Source: VBCG01 sp044226535
Lineage (GTDB): Bacteria > Pseudomonadota > Gammaproteobacteria > Burkholderiales > Casimicrobiaceae
Length of the DNA stretch: 64,000 nt
Assembly (NCBI GenBank): GCA_044226535.1
Contig: JBGAGT010000013.1
Coordinates: forward strand, 71,703-135,702
Direction of reading: 5' to 3'
Both the position numbers and the translations under genes were made by a program. Below the pieces are notes generated by a model. That model ran no database searches. It saw nothing but the letters and a program-made list of their open reading frames with translations, and had not been told where the DNA came from. Positions 34,539-43,698 of this stretch are shown piece after piece. Position 1 is the stretch's first letter. Every line of letters starts with the position of its first letter.

Positions 34539-36371
34539 GTGCCTTCCGTCCTGGCTCCCGCCGCACGCATTGCCCTTGCAGCCGCGCTGGCCTGCCTCCT
34601 GCTCGCGCCGGCCACCGCAGCGGCACCTGCGGCGCAGGGCGCAGGGCCCGTGGCCGCTGCGGCCGCCGCGGACGACGGCCGAGGCACGCTGCGCGTGACC
34701 TTTTCCATCGGCGAGACCAGCTTCGATCCCGCGTTCGGCAACGACGCCGCGTCGGACGGCGTGATCCAGAACGTCTACGACACGCTGCTCGACTACGACT
34801 ACCTCGCGCGGCCGGTGCAGCTCGTGCCGCGCGCGGCCTCGCTGCCCGAAGTCTCCGACAACGGGCGGACCTTCACGTTCCGCGTCAAGCCGGGCATCCG
34901 CTTCCAGCCCGACCCCGCGTTCGGCGGCAAGCCCCGCGAGCTCGTCGCGGCGGACTTCGCCTACAGCTTCAAGCGCCACCTCGACCCGGCGCAGCACTCG
35001 CCGTGGAGCTTCCTGGTCGACGGCAAGCTCGAGGGCGGCGACGCCGCGCAGGCGGCCGCGCGCGCGTCGGGCCGGTTCGACTACGACGCGCCGATGAAGG
35101 GCCTCGAGGTCGTCGACCGCTACACGTTGCGCATACGGCTTGTGTCGCCCGACTACCGGTTTCCTTTCATGGTCGCGGTGCCGGCGATGTCGGCGGTCGC
35201 GCGGGAGGTCGTCGAGCGCTATGGCACCGACATCGGCGCGCATCCCGTCGGCACCGGTCCCTACCGCCTCGGCGAGTACCGGCGCAGCGCGCGCATCGTG
35301 CTGGAGGCGAACCCCGGGTACCGTGCCGAGACCTACCTGCCCGCGGGTCCCATCCCCGAGGCGTCGAAGCCCGCGGCGGCGCTGCTCGCCGGCAAGCGCC
35401 TGCCGCGCAATGCGCGCATCGAGATCAGCGTGATCGAGGAAGGCCAGTCGCGATGGCTGGCCTTCCTCAACCGCGAGCTCGACCTGATCGAGACCTTTCC
35501 CGCGCAGTTCATCGACGAGCTGCTGGTGGACGGCCACCTGCGCCCGGCGCTGGCCGCGCGCGGCATCCAGCACCTGCCCTTCGTGCGCCCCAATTCGTGG
35601 TGGATCTACTGGAACATGGAGGACCCGGTGGTGGGCGGCTACACGCCCGAGCGCATCGCGCTGCGCCGCGCCATCGCCATGGCCTGGGACGCCGACGAGT
35701 ACATCCGCGTCATCCTGCGCGGCCGCGCCATCCCCGCGCAGTCGCCCATCCCGCCCGACATCGAGGGCTACGTCGCGCGCACGACCATCGCGCAGATCCA
35801 CGACCCCGCGGCCTCGCGCGCGCTGCTCGACCGCTTCGGCTACAAGGACCGCGACGGCGACGGCTTCCGCGAGGCGCCCGACGGCAAGCCGCTGACGCTG
35901 CAATACTGGTCGTCGCCGACCTCGACGGCGCGCGAGGCCGACGAGCTCCTGAAGCGCAAGATGGACGCCATCGGGCTGCGCGTGGCGATCAACAAGGACC
36001 GCGTGCCGGAGCTGCGCAAGATGGCGCGCCAGGGCAAGATCATGATGCGCGCCGACGGCTGGAACGCCGACTATCCCGACGCCGAGAACTTCATGCAGCT
36101 CTTCTACGGCCCGAACATCGGCCAGGCCAACGACGCGCGCTTCAACCTGCCGGCCTTCAACGCGCTCTACGGCGAGGCCCGCGCGCTGCCCAACGGGCCC
36201 GCGCGCACGGCGCTGTTCACGCGGATGACCGACCTGCTCCTGAGCTACGCGCCGTTGCGCATGACCTACCACCTGGTCGAGGACCCGGTCGCGCAGCCCT
36301 GGGTGCACGGCTTCGTGCCGCACCCGATCCGCTCGCAGAGCTGGATGTACATCTCGGTCGATCCGCACTAG
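34539..36371 (+). CDS. ABC transporter substrate-binding protein, family 5 (peptide/oligopeptide type)
   Basis: A roughly 610-residue exported SBP_bac_5 protein. After an alanine-rich signal peptide ('IALAAALACLLLAPATAAA') come 'SFDPAFGNDAASDGVIQNVY', 'YDTLLDYDYLARPVQLVPRA', 'GTGPYRL' and 'LRRAIAMAWD', standard for DppA/OppA-like proteins. It probably captures peptides or similar amphipathic solutes. No permease or ATPase genes are adjacent, so it is an orphan here. The start is uncertain: GTG 34539 places the signal peptide at the terminus, and ATG 34470 is a longer option. Confidence 0.85.
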   Translation: MPSVLAPAARIALAAALACLLLAPATAAAPAAQGAGPVAAAAAADDGRGTLRVTFSIGETSFDPAFGNDAASDGVIQNVYDTLLDYDYLARPVQLVPRAASLPEVSDNGRTFTFRVKPGIRFQPDPAFGGKPRELVAADFAYSFKRHLDPAQHSPWSFLVDGKLEGGDAAQAAARASGRFDYDAPMKGLEVVDRYTLRIRLVSPDYRFPFMVAVPAMSAVAREVVERYGTDIGAHPVGTGPYRLGEYRRSARIVLEANPGYRAETYLPAGPIPEASKPAAALLAGKRLPRNARIEISVIEEGQSRWLAFLNRELDLIETFPAQFIDELLVDGHLRPALAARGIQHLPFVRPNSWWIYWNMEDPVVGGYTPERIALRRAIAMAWDADEYIRVILRGRAIPAQSPIPPDIEGYVARTTIAQIHDPAASRALLDRFGYKDRDGDGFREAPDGKPLTLQYWSSPTSTAREADELLKRKMDAIGLRVAINKDRVPELRKMARQGKIMMRADGWNADYPDAENFMQLFYGPNIGQANDARFNLPAFNALYGEARALPNGPARTALFTRMTDLLLSYAPLRMTYHLVEDPVAQPWVHGFVPHPIRSQSWMYISVDPH

Positions 36372-36410
36372 CGGGCGCATCGCGCGTCGCGCGGCTGCTG
36401 CGGGGCACGA

Positions 36411-36436
36411 TGGGTCCCCGCTTGCGCGGGGATGAC
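36411..36436. repeat. dispersed palindromic repeat, single copy
   Basis: Contains GGGTCCCCGCTTGCGCGGGGATGAC-type sequence, a variant of the CCCCGCGAAAGCGGGG family, between convergent genes. Confidence 0.85.
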
Positions 36437-36447
36437 AGGCCGCTTCG

Positions 36448-36480
36448 TGACGGGAGCGGCTACATGACGGGAGCGGCTAC
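36448..36480. repeat. 16-base tandem duplication
   Basis: TGACGGGAGCGGCTAC occurs at 36448-36463 and 36465-36480 with one base between. The second copy contains the stop codon of the lipoprotein gene on the minus strand. Confidence 0.85.
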
Positions 36481-36908
36481 TTCAGCAGCCAGGGATTGTT
36501 GCTCTTCTTGGGGACCTTGAGCGGCTCGCAATCGGTGAGCGGCGCGGAGCCGTTCTCACGCGTGAGCACGAGGTTGGTCACCACCATGCCGTCCGCGACG
36601 CCGCGCAGCTCCATCGTGCCGTTGGAGAAGCGCATGCCGTTGGTCGTGGGGACCTGGTAGAGGTTGATCAGCCGCTCGTCCGGCGGCATCAGCATGCGCG
36701 CCTCCTGCTCGGTGAAGCGGACCACGATGCGCTGGCCCTGCAGCTTGCAGGCGATGGTGTCCTTGGAGGGTTCCATCTCGTCGCCGGTGGTCTGGCAGGC
36801 CGCCAGCGCCAGCAGTGCCGAGGCGACGATGGCGGCGCGAAGCGGGGCGCGCGAGGCGCCGTGTGCGGCACCGTGCACGGGATGGTCGGGACGTGCGTGA
36901 TCGGGCAT
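36477..36908 (-). CDS. lipoprotein, possibly MliC-like
   Basis: A 143-residue protein with a lipoprotein signal peptide ending 'LLALAAC' (Cys about 38), so a lipid-anchored envelope protein. The mature part 'CKLQGQRIVVRF...VPTTNGMRFSNGTMELRGVADG' recalls the beta-barrel of MliC/PliC lysozyme inhibitors, with a second cysteine in 'LTDCEPL' able to pair with the first. The similarity is by eye and modest, so the inhibitor function is a hypothesis. A cytoplasmic N-region of about 24 residues is unusually long, and the true start may be later. Confidence 0.7.
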   Translation of the reverse strand: MPDHARPDHPVHGAAHGASRAPLRAAIVASALLALAACQTTGDEMEPSKDTIACKLQGQRIVVRFTEQEARMLMPPDERLINLYQVPTTNGMRFSNGTMELRGVADGMVVTNLVLTRENGSAPLTDCEPLKVPKKSNNPWLLK

Positions 36909-36974
36909 GGCCGCGAGGATAGCATCGGCGCCTCGGGCGCGTCGAGCGAGGGCGGCGGGCGGCCCTCGCGCGGG

Positions 36975-38306
36975 TCAGCACTCGACGACGTTGATCGCCG
37001 CCGCGCCGAGCGAGGCTTCCTTGTAGCGCGCCGACATGGCGCGGCCCGACTCGATCATCGCGCTGACGACCGCGTCGAGGTTGACGGTCGGCGCGGGACG
37101 CGCCAGCGCGGTCCGCGCGGAGGCATAGGCGTGCGCCGCACCGGCGGCGTTGCGCGCGATGCAGGGCTGCTGGATGCGCCCCCCGTCGGGGTCGCAGGCG
37201 AGGCCGAGGTGGGGCGCGAGGGCCAACTCCGCGGCATGCAGCGACTGCGCGTTCGTCGCACCCAGCAGCGAGGCGTAGCCGGCGGCGGCCATGGCGGACG
37301 CGACGCCGACGACGCTCTGGCAGCCGGCCTGGCGCAGGCCCATCGCGCGCATCAGCGCACCGACCGAGCCTGCGGTGAGGAGGTACTCGACGATGCCTTC
37401 GCGCTCGGCGAGCGGACGCGCGTTGAGCCAGTGCACGAGCAGCGCGGCCGCCGGGCCTGCCGAGCCGCTGGTCGGCGCGGCCACCACGTGGCCGCCGGCG
37501 GCATTCTCCTCGCCGACCGCCTGTGCCATCGCCGCGCACCACTGCGCGGGCGTCGCCTCGGCCGAGCGCAGCGCGATCGCCTGCGCGGGCGCGCGGCGAC
37601 CGCGGCCGCCCGGCAGGGGGCCCTCGCTCGCGAGGCCGCGACGCACCGACTCGCGCATCGCCTCGCCGGCCTCGAGCAGCGCCGCGCGGATGTCGCCGGG
37701 GCTGCGGAACATGCTCTCGTTGGCGAGCGCGATCGCCGCGAGTTTCTTGCCGACCACGTCGCCCGAGTCGAGCAGGGCACGCGCGCTGACGTGGGGATAG
37801 GGCACGCGCGGGGTCTCGCGCGCGCGGACCCGCGCCGAGAGGTCGACGATCTCGCCGTCGCCGATCGAACAGTAGTCGCGCTCGGCGAGGAGTTCGCCGC
37901 GCGGGCCGCGCGCGACGAAGCGCAGCGCATGCGAGGCGCCCGCCACCGAGCGGTCGATGCGGAAGGCGATGTCGCGGTCGCTGTCGAACTCGACGGCGTG
38001 CCGCTCGCCGAGGACGAGCTTGCGCTCGCTGCGCACGCGCGCGTCGATGCGTGCCATCGAGGCGGCGTCGGCACGCTGCGGGGTTTCGCCGGAGAGGCCG
38101 GCGACGATGGCCTGGGAAAGCGTGCCGTCGCGGCCCGCGCAGGCGAGGCCACCGTAGAGCTCGACGCCGATGCGCGCGGTGTTGCGCAGGGCGCCGTCGG
38201 CGTCGATGGCGTGGACGAAGCGGCGCGCAGCGGCGAGCGGGCCCGCCGTCTGCACCGACGAGGGCCCCGGCCCGGGGCGCAGCACCTCGAACACGCTCAC
38301 GTACAT
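36975..38306 (-). CDS. sdaA: L-serine ammonia-lyase, iron-sulfur type
   Basis: A 443-residue single-chain L-serine dehydratase converting serine to pyruvate and ammonia with a 4Fe-4S cluster. The beta domain opens with 'MYVSVFEVLRPGPGPSS'. The catalytic alpha domain carries cluster cysteines at about 329 ('GCQ'), 371 ('ACDP') and 382 ('PCIARN'), and a C-terminal Cys443 ('NVVEC') able to enter the active site. Two usually invariant stretches differ: 'APTNGA' is 'APTSGS', and 'GCxGEVG' is 'GCQSVVG'. It follows aceK on the same strand after 35 bases. Confidence 0.88.
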   Translation of the reverse strand: MYVSVFEVLRPGPGPSSVQTAGPLAAARRFVHAIDADGALRNTARIGVELYGGLACAGRDGTLSQAIVAGLSGETPQRADAASMARIDARVRSERKLVLGERHAVEFDSDRDIAFRIDRSVAGASHALRFVARGPRGELLAERDYCSIGDGEIVDLSARVRARETPRVPYPHVSARALLDSGDVVGKKLAAIALANESMFRSPGDIRAALLEAGEAMRESVRRGLASEGPLPGGRGRRAPAQAIALRSAEATPAQWCAAMAQAVGEENAAGGHVVAAPTSGSAGPAAALLVHWLNARPLAEREGIVEYLLTAGSVGALMRAMGLRQAGCQSVVGVASAMAAAGYASLLGATNAQSLHAAELALAPHLGLACDPDGGRIQQPCIARNAAGAAHAYASARTALARPAPTVNLDAVVSAMIESGRAMSARYKEASLGAAAINVVEC

Positions 38307-38341
38307 GGACTTCGCGAACCTCCGCAGCTCGGCGTTGTGCG

Positions 38342-40102
38342 CTACGAATGCCGGAAGCGGATCTCGTCGGGATACGAGAGCACCTCGGGGAGCGCCGCCT
38401 GTTCCCGCAGTGCCGCCTGCGTTGATTGCCACCAGGCGGGATCGAGCAGGTCGCGATGATAGCGCAGGAAGGCCTCGCGGATCGCGCCGTCCGTCAGCAG
38501 GAAGGTTGCGAATTCCTCGGGGAAGACGTCGCGCGGGCCGACCTTGTACCAGACCTCTCCCGAGAGCTCGTCGAAGCCCGGCGGCGGGGTGGGGATGCGC
38601 CTGAAGCGGCAGTCGTGCAGGTACTCGATCTCGTCGTAGTCGTAGAACACAACTCGGCCGTAGCGGGTCACGCCGAAGTTCTTGAACAGCAGGTCGCCGC
38701 AGAAGATGTCGACGGTGGCGAGCTCGCGCATGGCGTTGCCGTACTCGCGCAAGAGGTGCGCGCGCGACGCGAGGCGGCGGTCGTCCAGCGCGATGTTGAG
38801 CGGCGTCAGGCGCCGCTCGATGTACAGGTGGCGGATGACGATGCGGTCGCCGTCGTGCTCGAGCTGCGAAGGCACCGAGCGCTCGAGCTCGGCGAGGAGC
38901 GCCGGCGAGAAGCGCTCGCGCGGGAAGGCGACGTTGGAGTACTCGAGAACGTCGGTCATGCGGCCCGCGCGGTCGTGGTGCTTGACCAGCATGTACTTCT
39001 CGCGCACCCGCGCGCGGTCGGTGTCCTTGGAAGGCGCGATGTCGTCGCGGATGACCTTGAACACCCAGGGGAACGACGGCAGCGTGAACACGGTCATCAC
39101 CAGGCCGCGGATGCCGGGCGCCACGACGAAGCGGTCCGACGAGTGCCGCAGGTGGTGCAGCAGGTCGCGGTAGAACAGCGCCTTGCCGTGCTTGGCGAGG
39201 CCGAGCATCGTGTAGTACTCGGCGTGCGTGCGGTCGCCGCACAGGTCGTGCAGGAACTCGACGTAGGCGCTCGGCACCTCCATGTCCACCAGGAAGTAGG
39301 CGCGATTGGCCGAGAACAGCAGCGCGATCTCGACGGGATCGGTGAGCAGCGCGTCGACGTACAGCCGCTCGCGTTCGTCGTGGCGGATCGCCACGACGAA
39401 GGGGAAGCGCTGGGTGCCGTTGATCACGCGCCCCGCGAGATAGGCGGTGCGGTTGCGGAAGAACGGCGAGGCCAGCACCTGCACCTGGTGGTTGGCCTCG
39501 AGGCGGAAAGGCCGGGGCAGCAGCGCGCGCATGCGTCGCGTCACGTTGACGATGTCGCGCCGGAAGTCGGCGAAGCGGCGCTCGAAGCCGGTGTCCAGCA
39601 CGATGTCCACCAGCGCCTGGCGCAGGCCGCGTTGCAGCGGGTAGTAGCTGCGGTAGCTCGGCGGGTCGGCGTCGATGTGCGCGGTCGAGATCGCCGGCTT
39701 GAGGAAGATGAAGCGGTTGTTGAAGTAGCTGCGGTGCAGGATCTTGCAGGTGACGGTGTTGAAGAAGGTCTCGGCGCACTCGGGCTGGCGGTGGTCGATG
39801 AGCAGCGCGATGTACTCGCGCTTCACCGCCGACCACAGGCGGTCGAGCTCCGCCGCCGACAGGCGCGCCGGCGCGAAGTCGCGCTCGACGCGCGCCGCGG
39901 TCTCCGCGGTGCGCCGATCGTAGAAGTCGATGCGGTCGCGCGCCACGTGGCCGATGGCCAGCCAGTTCGCGGCCTCGAAGTGGCGGCGCGCGGCGCGCGC
40001 GCATTCGCGGAACAGCGCGTAGTGGCGGTCGAAGCCCTCCAGCAGCGCGCGCGCGATCTGCGGGGCGCGGCTCGCCGGGTCGGGGGCGGGCGCCGGCGCC
40101 AT
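38342..40102 (-). CDS. aceK: isocitrate dehydrogenase kinase/phosphatase
   Basis: A 586-residue bifunctional regulator that phosphorylates and dephosphorylates isocitrate dehydrogenase to divert carbon into the glyoxylate shunt. Recognisable pieces are 'FFNTVTCKILHRSYFNNRFI', 'GIRGLVMTVFTLPSFPWVFK', 'LVKHHDRAGRMTDVLEYSNV' and 'DLLFKNFGVTRYGRVVFYDY', where the ATP and catalytic residues lie. Length is normal. No aceA or aceB is in this window. Upstream of sdaA on the same strand. Confidence 0.96.
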   Translation of the reverse strand: MAPAPAPDPASRAPQIARALLEGFDRHYALFRECARAARRHFEAANWLAIGHVARDRIDFYDRRTAETAARVERDFAPARLSAAELDRLWSAVKREYIALLIDHRQPECAETFFNTVTCKILHRSYFNNRFIFLKPAISTAHIDADPPSYRSYYPLQRGLRQALVDIVLDTGFERRFADFRRDIVNVTRRMRALLPRPFRLEANHQVQVLASPFFRNRTAYLAGRVINGTQRFPFVVAIRHDERERLYVDALLTDPVEIALLFSANRAYFLVDMEVPSAYVEFLHDLCGDRTHAEYYTMLGLAKHGKALFYRDLLHHLRHSSDRFVVAPGIRGLVMTVFTLPSFPWVFKVIRDDIAPSKDTDRARVREKYMLVKHHDRAGRMTDVLEYSNVAFPRERFSPALLAELERSVPSQLEHDGDRIVIRHLYIERRLTPLNIALDDRRLASRAHLLREYGNAMRELATVDIFCGDLLFKNFGVTRYGRVVFYDYDEIEYLHDCRFRRIPTPPPGFDELSGEVWYKVGPRDVFPEEFATFLLTDGAIREAFLRYHRDLLDPAWWQSTQAALREQAALPEVLSYPDEIRFRHS

Positions 40103-40219
40103 GGAAGCATCGGCGCCAGGCGCGGGCGGGATGCCGGCGTCCGCCGGCGGGAAGTGGAGGGGCGGCGCGGTCGCGCCGCCCGCAGGGTCAGCCGTCGTGG
40201 CGATGGCCGACCTCGATGG

Positions 40220-40537
40220 TCACTGGCTGGCCTTCTCGATCGCGTCCTTGGCCTTGGCGACGAACTGGTTGTACTCCTCGACGGCGTCGTTGCCGGCCTT
40301 CATCGCCGCCTCGACGATCTGGCGCTGGTCGGCCGAGTACTTCTTGATGCACGCGCCGTAGTCGTCGACCGACTTCTGCCAGGACTTGCGGCGCTGGTCG
40401 GTGGCGAGCTTGCCGGGGAATTCCTCGGGCTTGACACAGGGATTCTTGGGTACGGCAGGGTTGCCCTGCGCGGTGGCGATGACGGGCGCTGCGAGGACCG
40501 CGGCGCCCACGAGCGAGGCGAGCAGAAACGATTTCAT
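40220..40537 (-). CDS. small secreted protein of unknown function
   Basis: A 105-residue protein with a good Sec signal peptide ('MKSFLLASLVGAAVLAAPVIATAQG'). The mature part is mostly charged helix with two cysteines, in 'NPCVKPEEFPG' and 'YGACIKKYS', probably disulfide-linked. I do not recognise a named family. The ATG at 40537 has GAGGGA about 8 bases upstream, and a TACAAT promoter element lies 33 bases before it. Downstream of it, on the same strand, is aceK. Confidence 0.82.
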   Translation of the reverse strand: MKSFLLASLVGAAVLAAPVIATAQGNPAVPKNPCVKPEEFPGKLATDQRRKSWQKSVDDYGACIKKYSADQRQIVEAAMKAGNDAVEEYNQFVAKAKDAIEKASQ

Positions 40538-40569
40538 CGGGGCTATCCCTCGGGAAAAATGCACCCCGC

Positions 40570-40575
40570 ATTGTA
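40570..40575 (-). promoter_or_regulatory. putative -10 element of the small secreted protein gene
   Basis: On the minus strand GGTTACAATGCG contains TACAAT, 33 bases before the ATG. No clear -35; a CCCCGC/GCGGGG hairpin lies just upstream. Confidence 0.45.
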
Positions 40576-40606
40576 ACCCCGCCGCCATGCGGGGTAGCGA
40601 CACCAC

Positions 40607-40627
40607 CGCGCCTCTCGTGGAGGCGCG
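40607..40627 (-). terminator. GC hairpin after the small lipoprotein gene
   Basis: CGCGCCTC and GAGGCGCG form a perfect 8-bp stem with a 5-base loop, 28 bases past the lipoprotein stop on the minus strand. There is no T-tract, so the call is tentative. Confidence 0.35.
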
Positions 40628-40655
40628 GGGCCGCCATCCGGGAATCCGCGCGCGG

Positions 40656-40868
40656 TCAGCTCTTGACCACGGTCACCTTGGCCTTCGGGCAGTTCACCCA
40701 CTGGACCTTGGTGTGCTTCTTCTCGCCCGCCTTCTCGATGCCGTCCATATACTGCGAATCGCAGACGATCGCCCCGTCGAGATCCTCGGCCGTCATGACA
40801 GGGGGTGTCGAACAGGCCGAAACCCCGAGGACCGCAAGTGCAGCCACTGCATGCAGAAGCGTCTTCAT
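40656..40868 (-). CDS. small lipoprotein of unknown function
   Basis: A 70-residue protein with a lipobox 'VLGVSAC' (Cys about 19). The mature part has cysteines in 'IVCDSQY' and 'WVNCPKAK', likely one disulfide. Family unknown to me; similar short entries are usually just called lipoproteins. It has a strong GGAGGG before the ATG and a clear sigma-70 promoter 23-50 bases upstream. Confidence 0.82.
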   Translation of the reverse strand: MKTLLHAVAALAVLGVSACSTPPVMTAEDLDGAIVCDSQYMDGIEKAGEKKHTKVQWVNCPKAKVTVVKS

Positions 40869-40890
40869 GGCGCTCCCTCCTTTCGATTTC

Positions 40891-40918
40891 ATTATCGGCC
40901 GCCGTGCCGCGCAGTCAA
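40891..40918 (-). promoter_or_regulatory. sigma-70-type promoter of the small lipoprotein gene
   Basis: On the minus strand TTGACT (40918-40913), a 16-base spacer and GATAAT (40896-40891) give a near-consensus promoter, the best one in the window. The predicted start would be about 15 bases before the ATG. Confidence 0.65.
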
Positions 40919-40972
40919 GCACTCCCGTGCAGGGTCGCGTCCCGGGCCGCCCGCGGGTGGCCACGCAAGGCA

Positions 40973-41497
40973 ATGCTCGCGACACTGCTGGTGGCCGCGG
41001 CATGGCTCGCCGCCGGTTGCCAGCGCGAAGAGCCTCCGCCCGCGGCGCAGGCCACCCCGTCGACCGCGTCCCCCGCGGCGCCGACCTTGGCCGAGGTTGG
41101 CACGCCGCCCGTGCCCGGCTCCACGCCGCCGCCCGCGCCCGTGGCCGCCTTGCCCGTGCCACCCCTGCCCGGCGTCGCGCCGCCGCCCCCGAAAGTGGCG
41201 AGCGCCGAGACCCTCGCGGCGTACCTCGCCGAGGTCGTCGCCGAGCATCCCGACGAGGCGATGTACCAGTGCGAGGTCGGCGGGGCGCTCGAGGTCCTGG
41301 AGCTCGACGCGCGCCTCGACCGGCTGTGCCGGCGCGCGCCCGAGATGGGCCCCTGCCAGTACGAGCGCAGCCGATGCCGCGCGAGGGGCGGCGTGGTCCG
41401 CGCCTTCGACGGCACGGCGGTCACGGCCGAGGTCGAGGCGGTCTACGACAAGCGGGTGATGCGCGTGCGCTTCGGCGAGGCGCCGGCCCGGAAGTAA
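40973..41497 (+). CDS. Pro/Ala-rich lipoprotein of unknown function
   Basis: A 174-residue protein. The signal peptide ends in 'WLAAGC' (lipobox, Cys about 14), then comes a roughly 60-residue proline/alanine linker, then a C-terminal domain with cysteines in 'MYQCEVGG', 'DRLCRRAPE', 'GPCQYERSRC'. It starts in the divergent region opposite the small lipoprotein gene. No family recognised; the linker suggests a domain held away from the membrane. The ribosome-binding site is weak, so the start is moderately sure. Confidence 0.75.
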   Translation: MLATLLVAAAWLAAGCQREEPPPAAQATPSTASPAAPTLAEVGTPPVPGSTPPPAPVAALPVPPLPGVAPPPPKVASAETLAAYLAEVVAEHPDEAMYQCEVGGALEVLELDARLDRLCRRAPEMGPCQYERSRCRARGGVVRAFDGTAVTAEVEAVYDKRVMRVRFGEAPARK

Positions 41498-41573
41498 CGA
41501 GGCCGCGGCCGCGCGTTCGCGCCGCGACCGCGGCACCGCGGCTCGACGACGGCGGCGGGGCGAGGCCCGGCCT

Positions 41574-42476
<903 letters not shown>

Positions 42477-42536
42477 GTGCTCGTCTCCCTCGCGCGGCCG
42501 CCGATGGCCGCGCCGCGATTATAGGTCGGCGCGGCT

Positions 42537-43646
42537 TCAGGCCTTGAGCGCGCGGGTGAGGAAAGGCAGCGACACGTCCATCCGGTAGTCGATCGACGAA
42601 TGCGTGTCGTCGAACTCCTCGTAGACGTGCGGCACGCGGTGCTCGGCGAGCCGCCTCGACAGCAGGCGCGCGCCGTAATGCAGGTGGTACTGGTCGCGCC
42701 AGCCGCAGTCGATCCAGAGGCCGCGCGAGGTCCGCAGGTTCCTGGCGTAGCGGGCGACCATGTTCACCGGGTCGTGCTCCAGCCAATGCTTCCAGCGCTC
42801 GGGCAGGAGCTCGCCGGTCTCGAGGTTGAAGGGCACGCGAAAGCCGAGCGGCGCGCGGCGGTCGGGGTCGTAGGAGGCGGCCATCGCGATTTCCATGATG
42901 GCGTGCATCTCGGCGTCGTTGAGCTTGTCCTTGGCCCACATGGCCTCGAGGAAGCGGCGGATGCGGCCGTCGTCACGGCCGTCCGCGGCGCGCTTCGCGT
43001 CGCGCGCCGCGTCGATCCTTCCCGCGCGGCGGGGGCGCGCCCGGTAGCGGTCGAGCTCGTTGAGCGTGCGCGGCCAGTCGGTGAGGTAGCAGAGGTCGAA
43101 GTTGGCGTCGCCCGAGTGGTCGGCGACCGCGCCCCAGGTCTCGGGGTACTTCATGGCGTGGACGATCGAGCCGTAGCCGCCCGAGGACTTGCCGAAGCAG
43201 CCGCGGTGGTCGCGGCTCGCCAGCGTGCGGAACTCGCGGTCGACGAAGGGCACGAGCTCGCGCGTCAGGTAGTCGGCATAGCGGCCGACGGCCGGCGAGT
43301 TGATGTACTGGTTGCCGCCCAGCGAGGTGAAGCAGTCGGGGAAGACGATGATCGCCGGCGCCATGCGCTTGTCGGCCACGAGGCGCGCCGCGCGCTCGGG
43401 CACGTTCTCGTCGAAGGGCCGCCAGTTGACGTGCGCGAGCCCCGAGCCGGTGAAGCCGACGAGGTCGTAGAGCACCGGGAAGCGCCGCCCGCGCGCCACG
43501 CCCTTGGCGCTGTCGTACTGCGGGGGCAGCCACACGGCGAGCCTTCGCACGTGGGGGTCGCCGAGCGGGTTGCCGGCGAGCACGCGCGACACGTGCTCGA
43601 GGACCACCACGGTGCCCTGGCGGGCGGTCGAATGCTTGCGGGCCAT
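42537..43646 (-). CDS. alpha/beta-hydrolase fold esterase (esterase D / PHB depolymerase-like)
   Basis: A 369-residue protein of the putative esterase family. Features are 'VLYDLVGFTGSGLAH', 'FPDCFTSLGGNQYINS', the nucleophile elbow 'GCFGKSSGGYGSIVHAM' (Ser in GKSSG), and a late histidine in 'EFDDTHSSIDYRM'. No signal peptide. Likely a carboxylesterase; substrate not readable. Its ATG lies one base after the T-tract of the ahpCD terminator, and GAGG of the terminator's 3' arm is its only ribosome-binding-like sequence. Confidence 0.82.
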   Translation of the reverse strand: MARKHSTARQGTVVVLEHVSRVLAGNPLGDPHVRRLAVWLPPQYDSAKGVARGRRFPVLYDLVGFTGSGLAHVNWRPFDENVPERAARLVADKRMAPAIIVFPDCFTSLGGNQYINSPAVGRYADYLTRELVPFVDREFRTLASRDHRGCFGKSSGGYGSIVHAMKYPETWGAVADHSGDANFDLCYLTDWPRTLNELDRYRARPRRAGRIDAARDAKRAADGRDDGRIRRFLEAMWAKDKLNDAEMHAIMEIAMAASYDPDRRAPLGFRVPFNLETGELLPERWKHWLEHDPVNMVARYARNLRTSRGLWIDCGWRDQYHLHYGARLLSRRLAEHRVPHVYEEFDDTHSSIDYRMDVSLPFLTRALKA

Positions 43647-43647
43647 G

Positions 43648-43674
43648 AAAAAACGCCTCGTGGGAACGAGGCGT
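43648..43674 (-). terminator. rho-independent terminator of ahpCD
   Basis: On the minus strand ACGCCTCGT and ACGAGGCGT form a perfect 9-bp stem with a 4-base loop, running straight into TTTTTT. It begins 25 bases after the ahpD stop and abuts the start codon of the esterase gene. Confidence 0.9.
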
Positions 43675-43698
43675 CGATGTTACGGCATCGCGGGAGCG

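Noticed and set aside
36477..36908. Firm assignment as a lysozyme inhibitor
   Set aside because: The MliC-like pattern is weak by eye; reported only as a possibility.
38307..40004. Extension of the serine ammonia-lyase frame upstream to over 1,000 residues
   Set aside because: The added part is an out-of-frame reading of aceK; the true enzyme starts at 'MYVSVFEVL' (38306).
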